Assembly (NCBI RefSeq): GCF_021130785.1
Contig: NC_060210.1
Location: forward strand, 189,232,501 to 189,296,500
Origin: Homalodisca vitripennis
Lineage: Eukaryota; Arthropoda; Insecta; Hemiptera; Cicadellidae
Length of the DNA stretch: 64,000 bases
Direction: 5' to 3'
The stretch's first letter is position 1. Each line of letters begins with the position of its first letter. Position numbers and translations under genes: made by a program. The notes below the pieces were generated by a model, which saw nothing but the letters and a program-made list of their open reading frames with translations, had not been told where the DNA came from and ran no database searches. Shown here piece after piece: positions 54,501-64,000 of the stretch.

Positions 54501-56580
54501 CACGCGCGCGCGCTGGGTTTGCTACTAATACAGTGAAAATATTGTTAGAGAATTTTGATTTAGTCACTTGAGTAACAAGGAGATGAGTAATAAATTGAGG
54601 TGAACATACTCCATTCAAACTTCTGTCACTGATTTTTCTCGCGTTCATCATTTATTCATGTAATTGTTTACACCATTTTTTATTTACTTTATTTCTTTCT
54701 CTCAACGAGAAGGCTGAAGTAAACATTGTTTGTACACTATTTGAAAGAAGAAATTCCAAAAAAAATTTTCTATGAAACGTTGTAAAACACGTAAAAACCG
54801 GTAGTAAATTTCAGTTTATTAAAATATTGGTTTATAATTTCATTTTTAATACACTGCTTAAAATCTGTCTTCGGTAAAAAAAATTCACCTGAAGTGTTCT
54901 AATTAATGTAGTATTGATAATCAGTTTTGGGCGAGAATAATCTATTTCTCTAGTAGTGTACAATTCTCTGATGATGCAGATTTACTTACACTGCAGTGGT
55001 CTGTTAAAAAGATTTGACGATTTTTAATTTCGTTTATTGTTAGAAAAATGTACTAATCCTTTATAATAAAAAACCATGAAATCTGAAATCGATAAAAAAG
55101 CTGGGAAATTTCGTTAACAGCAAAAAGGTCCTGCGGATTTTTGTACGTTTTTACATATTTAACACCATCAAAAGATGTCAAGCGCTACATGTTACAAAAT
55201 AAAAAATATACTATAATATTATTTATGAACAGCTATAAAATATTAAATAACTAAAGGAAATCAAATTAAAACTAATTCGTGTTGCACTTTGAGTATTAAC
55301 AAATGTATTATTAAATGTAGTATTAAAGGCGAAAAGAGCGCTCGTAGTACTAACTATAAGGGTTTTATAAATATGTCTTCTTAATGACTTTTTTTATCTG
55401 AAGATGATAACAAGTAAAATTGGCTAGATAGATTGTTTCTCAGATGATCCTTGGACAGAGCTATGGGATAAACACAGATTGGGGAGTTCTTCTGTCGAAA
55501 AGAAGAATAGAGTAAATACATCACGATCCTGTCATTCTCCCCTGAAGATATCATGAGATAAACTGTGGAATTTATGTCAAACAAAGCTCACTTCATTCCA
55601 TGGCTTGCTGAAAAATTAACAATAAATCAAATTACGAAAACTTATGTCCTGGAGTTTTATTACTACTATTCCTAGGGTGGAATATTATGAAGAATGTTTC
55701 TTGCATAAAAGACACAATTTTCTCGACCTCACATAATTTTGTAAGTGAGCCTTACAAAATTTTTTAACCCTTATACAATAGAAAGTGTTATGAAAATCAA
55801 CTTTATAGTTTTCTAATTTAGATTACTTTCCAATTAATTAAATAGTAAAGCAACATATAAACTCCCTCCGCTTAAGTTTTCAGTTCTGATTTAAGAACTC
55901 CTTCTTAAATAAGTCTCTGTACGTGTATTTTATGTTTTTTAGTAATTATTTCTCTGTAAAGTCAACACAGGGTTACCAACCAAGAGCCGAGCCCCTGAGG
56001 TCAGTAAACAATCTTGCAGCCAATGCTTAGCAACGGTACTTAATTTTAAAACAACATTGTTCTCGAATGATGATGCTGGAATCACAATATCTAAGGGCTG
56101 TTACAAAATAGCATCTTTTAAGATTTTCAGCATCATAAGATTATATTTGGTGTATTATGCTTGTGCTATAAATACTAAGGCTACTTTATTAGGAAATTTT
56201 ATTTAAATATGTGACTTATTCTTTATTTATCTTTTTAACATTTTAGTAAATGCAAAATTTTGAAATACAACGGGGTATAATTTAAGTTATCAAGTGATGT
56301 GTGTGTGCGCAACTTGCAAAAATACAGCTCTTAGCCATGGCTGTATTGATGGCTTTGACATTATATTGTCAAAAGAAAGGGTGACAATAATATATATTTT
56401 TTGTTGTTATATATAATCTTTATTGCGTCAACAATTACAAGATTGCATGTATGCGTCAGGCACATTCAAAATTATATAGATTTTGAATTGATTCTATTGC
56501 AGTTATAGCTATTAAATTGTATAACAGAACTGGGGTTTTTTATTGTATTCTTGTTTTTCAATAGTTTTTAATAATTTTCA
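51536..56580. other. Long AT-rich stretch, no firm feature
   Basis: Very AT-rich throughout. The only structured item is a short CA/CG tract at 54488-54513 (GCGCACACACACACACGCGC). No coding frame, RNA gene or long repeat was recognised. Confidence 0.45.
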
Positions 56581-56583
56581 TCC

Positions 56584-57000
56584 CATCAACCCAACATGAA
56601 CTCTTCAACGGAATAAAACGCCTCCGACACCAGGGATGTGTTTTAATCAAGATTTGAATTGTATAGAACCAATGTGATGTTTAATTCCTTTAGGCAACTT
56701 GTTTATCAGTTTCGCACCAACTTGTGGTGGCAAGTGTTCAAATGCCATCGTTCTATGATGTACAATCCGAAAGTTGTCCCTGCCTCTTGTCTCGTATTGG
56801 TGGACGTCACTGCCTTGGATTAAGTCGCATTTGAGTCGACAGTATAGAACGACGTCGAGAACAGTTATAGAGACAGGTTAAAGTTAACAATCCAAGCTCC
56901 CTGAAGTTATCTGTGCATGACTATCTGAATTTCGATTTGTTACGAAGAATTCTGACAGCCTTCTTTTGAGCTCTAAATACTCTTTCGTGTTTGTATTAAA
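56584..57000 (-). pseudogene. LINE ORF2 C-terminal fragment
   Basis: Minus-strand reading from 57000: RVFRAQKKAVRILRNKSKFR, a stop, SCTDNFRELGLLTLTCLYN, frame changes, then RGRDNFRIVHHRTMAFEHLP, PQVGAKLINKLPKGIKHH and a final SVEEF-type end in another frame. This order (QK-x-x-R-I-L, LG-I-LT-L-x-x-LY, N-x-LP, YS-x-EF) is the C-terminal part of jockey/CR1-like LINE polyproteins downstream of the reverse transcriptase. Multiple stops and frameshifts make it a fossil. The upstream RT would lie to the right of 57000 but is not recognisable. Confidence 0.75.
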
Positions 57001-57189
57001 ACAAAAGGAATATAGAAATTAGAGCAACAGGAAACACAAGAAAATACCTGTACAGAACAACCACAATTGTGAGCTAATCTAAATGACTCCACGTACATTC
57101 TATCATATGATTATAACGTTTAACGACTCTCTTGTAGGTCTTAATAAGAATTGTATAATATTTGTCTATGTTAGCAAAATGGTTGGTAA

Positions 57190-57500
57190 CTGAAATTATC
57201 ACAAGGGCTTATACTCAGATACCAGTTTGGGCATGGCTTTTTATACGGTAAAAACAATAATCTGGAATTATTTTCTGGGATAGAACTTGATGTAAGTGTT
57301 TAATTGGCTGAACTTTAGCGAAGCATATCTCTCGAGAGGCTGGAAAAGTTTCATTTATGTCTGTTCGTTTCTCTATATGTCTGTCTGTCCGCACGATATC
57401 TCCAAAACTATATGGGCTACATACTTGAAATTTTGAATAAAGCTTCAAATAAGATGACACTAAGTTCAATGATGGTACTTCATGGGTTTCGCTGAGCGTT
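57190..57500. repeat. Dispersed repeat with GTCTGTC...GATATCTC motif
   Basis: Contains GTCTGTCTGTCCGCACGATA, ATCTCCAAAACTATATGGGC and a GCTGAGCGTTAGC end. Related words occur at 36030-36460, 43380-43660, 62430-62560 (AAGGAAACGCACTTTCTTCA) and 27050-27410. It is a common type of interspersed repeat in insects, non-coding. Confidence 0.45.
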
Positions 57501-58520
57501 AGCTAATAGTTTTTATGTATTAGTATGATGAACGGCCCATCTGGAACACGTGTCTAGAAATAAAATAACTTAAAAAAGGTTACTGCTACCTTGCATCATT
57601 AGATATACTGCAAACATTTTTTGGGTTCTCTGATAAAGAAATTCATGAAAAAATACACAATTCAAAACCCCAACTAATCAGTCATTAAATGAAAAAATTT
57701 AAACTTACAAAACACTATGTTAAAGCGTGAAACGCCGAATTAGAATTGCCATAAGAGAGTTCCCAATGTTGGTAATAGAAATTAAATGCCACACAAAGCG
57801 AGGTTATGGTGGAACACTAAAGACTGTCGTCACACAGCGGTGTAGTAGCAAGTAAACTGGTTATCACAACCTCGCATGCTGAATGTTTGCTAGCAAACTG
57901 CCACATAAACTGTTGTGTGCAGTAAAATCACAGATATAAACTCTACCGCAAATGCAACCCACAGACCTGTACTATTGCCGCTCTTATTTACATAGGATTC
58001 ACGTAACAAAAGTAATAACTGAGCAATAGAGTATAAAAATTATCAAATGTAAACATGGCAAAGTATGATTAATTATGATTCTAGTTATACACCAGCATAG
58101 ACTTCCTAAGTGTAAGCAGATTTTGCATTTCAATGTATTTAAAGACTGGAAAAACGTTACATTTAGGAGACACAGTTAAATTCTTACATAGCCATGTTTC
58201 GTTGCACCGTCAATAATAAACAATAACTATATATACAGTATACATTGTAATAAGCTGAGACACCCTGGATTACTATATGAGTGAAAGTATAGAGACGTTG
58301 TCTACATAGACTGAACTTATTACAGACTTGACTGATCCAGGTCTTTTCTTAAAACAACCTACTGCCTGTTAGACCAGAGTAGGAATTAAGCTAAAAGCTG
58401 AGACAGAGACACCCACGTAATATGAAAGTGTGGGGATGCTTAACACAGTTAACTCCCTTTTCCACAAGCAGCTTTATCACCTCTTTTAGTTAAATTTCAT
58501 CACCCTAATGACGCAATTAG
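57501..58520. other. AT-rich DNA, no feature seen
   Basis: No gene or repeat was recognised upstream of the SINE. Confidence 0.45.
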
Positions 58521-58745
58521 GGTGCCGATGGCCGAGCGGTCTAAGTCGTTTGACTTTGGGTCTGAGTTAGAGATAGCGCTGGTTCAAATCCTGTCTGTGA
58601 CCGTTGCACTTTTTACCAGTATCATCGACCTTGTACTATATCAACTCTCCCCCTTATTCTGTTTGATAAGATCCTCGCACAGGCCAGTGGCCCATGAGGG
58701 CGGACAGAATAAGGCTTAAAAGGGGATCGGTCTCTCCTTAAAAGA
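58521..58745 (+). mobile_element. tRNA-derived SINE, copy 2
   Basis: Begins GGTGCCGATGGCCGAGCGGT (class II A box), has B box GGTTCAAATCC at about 58580, then the same body as copy 1: GACCGTTGCACTTTTTACC, CAGGCCAGTGGCCCATGAGG, ending in GGGGATCGGTCTCTCCTTA. It matches 398-609 closely, with a small insertion (GCGGACAG) relative to copy 1. RNA polymerase III boxes look intact. Confidence 0.85.
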
Positions 58746-60925
58746 ATTCTCTAATTCTCAGACCATTAAGTATTATTGTAAATTATAAACTTTATTTTTG
58801 TTACCACGTTTTGTTTTTTATCTCGTATGTTTTCAGAATAGCGGCCTTACAATGTTTTAACTACGACGCAACATTGCGATAATTGTTAATTGAGTCCTTA
58901 GATAGACTAAACTTCGTACAGAGTCATCGTTTTTATATTTTTTGATGAATTCGTTAGCCAGTGTTAACGAATTAAACGTAGAAAAGATTAATCCGAAATT
59001 CAGTTCAATGAAGTCGACAGGAATTTACACTGTTGTAACATTTTTAACCAGTAACGTCTCAAGATTTTATGAATGTTTTAAAATTTTTATTATATTAACA
59101 TGCTAACATTGAGGGACATTGTCCCATCAGTGTTGTGCGATTCAAAAAATCGAATCGTGCTAATCTTCAATTTGTCATTTTGAGATAGCCTCATGTGAAA
59201 TCTACCCTTCTTCCTACTGAACTGGAAGGGATGTTCTTTCTTACTCTAGGTTGGAGATAATACGGTAAAGTGTCCGTGGATGAGTTGCTTTTGCTGTGAG
59301 TTTCAGACAAGGCCTACAACAATATTGTTGCACGAGTAAAATATATTTCATTATTGCAAGCCATTCGTGAACTTAACTTTTCTTTTCCTTCTCGCGCGGG
59401 CTTAATAATACAATATGAATTGTCCGAAAACAAGGTCGTGGATGATTCAAGTTTGTAATGAGTTTCTGCCAAGGTGAAAGAGGTTACTGGTATTTCAGTT
59501 TGCAATCCTCCATTGCAGCTTTCTCACCCATTTATCACCCAGAGTTTCAGCCGAGGCGGACAGCGTCGCTTTATGACAATATATGATAACCTTACTGCAT
59601 CCTTTTCTCCCTTGGAAATGAGTTACATTAACTTCTCCTGCCCATCCCACCCGAACCTTTAATAATAAACCGTCTAAAGGTGCCTTCATAGATCAAGGTA
59701 GTAAACGAGTGAAGCGACGTAGACAGCGTCGCTCCTGTGACGTTTCAGTAAGTAACCTTTCATTACCCCTTCTTCTCATCGTTGAATACACCCTAACCTT
59801 CCCTTTCCTAGTCATATTGCATTACAGATAGCCATTTCCGGTGTAATAAATAAGTTTCTCTCCCCTCGTTTGTTATTTATATTGACTCCCGGCTCTCATC
59901 CAAACATAGTCGACGTTATTACATAGTAAAGTGCTTAAACATAATCTAAATATGTAAAGTTATTGATGAGTTCCAGCAGAGACAGAATTGTTATTGATAT
60001 AAGGGATTTTTCATTAACTTCTTCCCTAGCGTGTGAGTTACCTAGATTCATAATTCTCTTTCTGTCCTGAGTCAGTAATACTAAACACACCCTCATGGGT
60101 ATGACGCATTGAAAAATATCTACGAGATAAATTTCATAAAAATCAGATGAACTTAATAAAAAATACTGTTCAAAAATTAATGATACGACTTTTACAGAAA
60201 TCAGGTGAGATTGATCTAACCTAACAGACGTTTATTAGTTATTAATAGCCATTTATTAATAGCCTAAATATTGTGCTAACTTGAAGTTATAAACAAAACT
60301 ATGTTATGGATTTCAATGTGTGGTGTACTGTCATTATTTCACGTCTTTCCTCAGTTTTATTACAGATTGCATAATATATGCTGTGAAAATGTGCACTCAC
60401 TATTGTGGAAAACATGTGATAGTGACATATATATTAAATCTCAACGGTCGATCCTGTTTATATATTTAATTTTTTTTATCGATTAAATGTGTGTTATTTA
60501 GGGTAAATCTAATTAGATATTCATAAACTGGGTGCAATTTTTTGAAATAATGATTTACAACTTTAAACAGCATTATTGGAATAGTATAAATTTTTTGACT
60601 GATGTGCAATTTTATATATCAGGTTTTGAATAGAAAAAGGAATTTGGTATAAATACAGCCAATTTTCCTAATGATACATTTAATTAATTTAAATGCTTTA
60701 TCTCAAAATGTTGCTAAAATAAAATATTTCCTAGAAACACGTACAGTAGGAAACAGATATCCAGAATTTTCAGATCTATGCTTTAATGGTTTTATTTCTT
60801 GTTTTCATGGCCTGAAATGATCCCTGAAATATTAGAAACATTATGGAGTGCAATGTACACTGATAAAGTATACCCTATCAATAATATAATTAACAAAGTT
60901 TGTTAAAAACTATGTTTAGAGTGTT
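58746..60925. other. AT-rich DNA, no firm feature
   Basis: A less AT-rich patch at 59460-59760 contains two GACAGCGTCGCT words (59559 and 59721) but no gene was recognised. Confidence 0.45.
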
Positions 60926-60929
60926 TGGA

Positions 60930-62270
60930 TGTTTTTTTTATAATCAATGGTAATAGGGATGAAACATTGTTCTGTGACTACAAGATTTTTGGGTTTGGTA
61001 ATCAATTGTTTCTGGTATTAGGAACGAAACAGATTTATGACTGAAGATTATTGGGTATACTAATCAATCGCTTCTGGTATTAGGAAAGGAATTTATTTAT
61101 GACTACAAGATTATTGGGAATTCTGAACAATGATTTATTGTATAAGGGACGAAATTGGTTTCTAATTACAAGATTATTTATGGTATTAGGAACGAAACTG
61201 ATATATGACTACAAGATTATTGGGAATTCTAAGCTATGATTTTCGGTATTGGGAACAAAATTTATTTATGACTACAAAAAATTATTAAATTATTGGGAAA
61301 TCGAAACAATAATTTACGGTATTAGGATCAAAATTGATATATGACTACAAGATTATTGGGGATTCTAAACAATGATTTATTGTATAAGGGACGAAATTGG
61401 TTTCTAATTACAAGATTATTATTTATGGTATTAGGAACGAAACTGATATATGACTACAAGATTATTGGGAATTCTAAGCTATGATTTTCGGTATTGGGAA
61501 CAAAATTTATTTATGACTACAAAAAATTATTAAATTATTGGGAAATCGAAACAATAATTTACGGTATTAGGATCAAAATTGATATATGACTACAAGATTA
61601 TTGGGGATTCTAAACAATGATTTATTGTATAAGGGACGAAATTGGTTTCTAACTACAAGATTATTTATGGTATTAGGAACGAAACTGATATATGACTACA
61701 AGATTATTGGGGGTTCTAACCAATGATTTATGGTATTAGGAACGAAACTGATATATGACTACAAGATTATTGGGAATTCTAAGCAATGATTTTCGGTATT
61801 GGGAACAAAATTTATTTATGACTACAACAAATTATTAAAATATTGGGAAATCGAAACAATAATTTACGGTATTAGGATCAAAATTGATATATGACTACAA
61901 GATTATTGGGGATTCTAACCAATGATTTATAGTATTAGGAACAAAATTTGATATATGACTACAAGATTATTGGGGATTCTAACCAATTATTTATGGTATT
62001 AGGAACAAAATTGATAGGCTATATGACTACAAGATTATTGGGGATTCTAACCAATGATTTATGGTATTAGGAACAAAATTGATATATGACTACAAGATTA
62101 TTGTGGATTCTAACCAATGATTTACGGTATTAGGAACAAAATTAACTACAAGATTATTGAGGTTTTTAACCAATGATTCAATGATGATCAATGGTATTAG
62201 GAACGAAATATTGACCTGTGACTAAAAGATTATTGATAAATGGTTCCTGGTATTATCTATGATATTGCTC
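60930..62270. repeat. AT-rich minisatellite, roughly 60-bp unit, with higher-order structure
   Basis: Variants of GACTACAAGATTATTGGG, AATGATTTATGGTATTAGGAAC and GAAACTGATATAT recur more than 20 times. A distinctive block AACAATGATTTATTGTATAAG starts at 61126, 61368 and 61613, showing a 242-245 bp higher-order unit of about four basic repeats. Degenerate at both ends; non-coding. Confidence 0.9.
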
Positions 62271-62814
62271 CGTGACTAAATCGTGGGCAAACTAACGAGC
62301 TTATATTATACAAATTATTTTAAAAAAAACTAACTGCAATAAAATAGAGTACTAATTATAATAATGCTATGTTTTTAAGAACCCAACCAATTTATTTATC
62401 TTAACCTTATGTCATTATCTGTCTGTCCATCTATCTGGATATTCTTCTGTCTCTGATATGTACGACAATTCTTGACAGAAAGGGCGTAGAGACTTTAAAC
62501 TTGGAACATAGTTTCTCTTGGCCCAAGGAAACGCACTTTCTTCAATTGATTTTGGAGTCAGAAGGTTCAAGATTACGTTCCATCAGTGCCTTTAATATTC
62601 CGTTGTTGTATTGGTTTCTATATGTATAATACTAGTTTTGCTTAAAAACTAGCTTTATTCACGTATCGAAATCGTAATAAGTGAATAAAATAAAGTTAAT
62701 TAATGAACGTTAAGTATAGTATTTAACAAACCCTCAATTAATTAATTATAAACGATTGAGCTGTGTGCTATTTATGTACCTTTAATAATTTATAAACTAT
62801 ATTAGGGGAGTAAG

Positions 62815-63288
62815 GATAATAGGATTTTAGACATTTGCCATCGTTATAGGTTATAAAAGGTATAACACAACGTTTCGAGAATTGGAATCTATCCTCTTCG
62901 TCAGGTGGGGGAGGTATTAATTCATACAAATAAAGAACAGAAAGAAGGAAAGAAGGGAAAGGAAAGGGTTCAAACATACCCAAAAGATGCTTGGAGTCCA
63001 GTCCAGGCGATGTCACTACACAAACTAATGTGATGAGTGGTTGTGATCTTGGAATTTGTGCTCAGAACTAGCATCCTGTGTTTTTGGTATGTTTGAACCC
63101 TTTTCCTCTTTCTTTCTGTTCTTTATTTATTGTATGTATTAATACCTCCCCAACCTGACGAAGGGGATAGATTCCAATCCTCGAAACGTTGTGTTATAAT
63201 ACATGTATATAACCTTTTTGCCGGATGGTAAATTTCCGAAATCCTGTTATACTTTTAAACTTTCAATAACAGACTTTAAATAAAGAAG
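62815..63288. repeat. Hairpin repeat HP5 (full structure)
   Basis: Left arm 62815-62980 (ACATTTGCCATCGTTATAGG ... AACACAACGTTTCGAG ... GTCAGGTGGGGGAGGTATTA) and right arm 63095-63288 are inverted copies. Each arm holds, in outward orientation, CTGACGA, one base, a 6-bp stem and GAAA; on the plus strand these are 63155-63161, 63163-63168 with 63177-63182, and 63183-63186. The centre is unique. The right end, AAATCCTGTTATACTTTT ... ACTTTAAATAAAGAA, matches the other hairpins. Confidence 0.85.
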
Positions 63289-63329
63289 TGGTGATGTAAG
63301 GCTGAAATAAAATACACAAAAGCTGTAAA

Positions 63330-63540
63330 CATAATGACTTTATTGGCAAAATATACATCGGGTCAACTCTGAACTACGGAACAGAATAAGACTATGGATG
63401 TAGACGGGGGCGTTGGTGTCTTGCTTGGGGCAAGGGCGGCACGGTCCAGGGGCCCCGGGGGCCTTGGGCCTAGTGGGGCCCTTCCATACGAGGGCTACAA
63501 CCACTACACACAAAGCTGCTCGTGGAGTGATCGGGGTCAG
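63330..63540 (-). other. GC-rich island with minus-strand frame and polyadenylation signal
   Basis: 63395-63480 is strongly GC-rich (GGGGCCCCGGGGGCCTTGG). On the minus strand an open frame of about 66 codons runs from a stop near 63540 (LTPITPRAALCVVVVALVWK, then a Pro/Gly/Lys-rich stretch with PCRPCPK) to a stop near 63345 that overlaps CCAATAAAGTCATT, a possible AATAAA signal. It could be the last exon and 3' end of a host gene on the minus strand, or part of an unknown repeat. I do not recognise the peptide. Confidence 0.3.
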
Positions 63541-64000
63541 TCAATGGTCAGTGATCTCTTAACAGATAGAAGTAAAATACACACTCATAAAATACACGTC
63601 GATATTTATAAATACATAGATGATCAAGAAAATAGTCATTTCTTAAAATTATCTGAACGTACATAGATATATGAAGCAACAGCCAATATATTATTTGTGA
63701 ATACAAAAATACAAGAAATAGGCCTAATCAGAGAGATGGCCTCAACATTCGTTCAAAACAGAGCTATCGTTTCGCTTTTCTGTTTATGAAGTTATTAAAT
63801 TAGTTTATTGTGTGTTACATACATTTTTAATAAATTGTTTTGATTCGTTGTTTCTAGATCATTGAGCTTATTTTGGGGCGTACAAATTTATATACTCAGA
63901 AGAGTGTTGGAAAAATTAAAAAAAAATGTATTCACCAAATTTTTAATTATAAAAAATCAACTAGATCTGCATATCGCATATGAAAAGAAAATATAATAAA
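63541..64000. other. AT-rich DNA, no feature seen
   Basis: Nothing was recognised to the end of the window. Confidence 0.45.

Overview
This is AT-rich eukaryotic DNA, almost certainly an insect nuclear genome. A hemipteran such as a leafhopper is my guess from the mix of mobile elements; the sequence does not prove it. No complete host gene is visible. The window is intergenic or intronic DNA filled with mobile elements and tandem repeats. Only two short stretches (13355-13442 and about 23951-24128) look like possible host exons, and both are weak.

Layout. 60-652: fold-back repeat carrying a tRNA-derived SINE. 2394-4090: 157-bp satellite. 5164-12255: complete, very young Ty3/gypsy LTR retrotransposon on the minus strand, with intact gag and pol joined by a canonical -1 frameshift site, a primer-binding site, a polypurine tract and a 4-bp target duplication. 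14105-17535: 97-bp minisatellite. 18515-21184: decayed PIF/Harbinger DNA transposon with remnants of its transposase and of its MADF-type accessory gene. 21800-29420: LINE fragments, GC-richer orphan segments and a 27-bp minisatellite. 30583-30892: MITE with TA target duplication.

32285-46420 is the most structured part. Two arms of about 2.4 kb (34395-36815 and 41512-45195) are inverted copies of each other around a 4.7-kb spacer. The right arm alone carries a mariner element (41946-43297, DD41D type), so the left arm preserves the empty TA site. Each arm holds the same fossil LINE reverse transcriptase. Around and between the arms, and again at 62815-63288, lie hairpin repeats whose arms share a conserved stem-loop. 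The same stem-loop follows the GIY-YIG domain of a Penelope-like element at 47317-48400, so the hairpins are probably Penelope terminal-repeat derivatives.

48500-64000 holds further LINE fossils, a second SINE (58521-58745), an AT-rich minisatellite (60930-62270) and a GC-rich island with a minus-strand polyadenylation signal (63340-63540).

Only the gypsy element has intact coding capacity. Every other mobile-element gene is broken. Nothing here is a demonstrated new system. The best leads are the hairpin family with its hammerhead-like core, the long inverted duplication with its built-in empty site, and the interleaved Harbinger genes.
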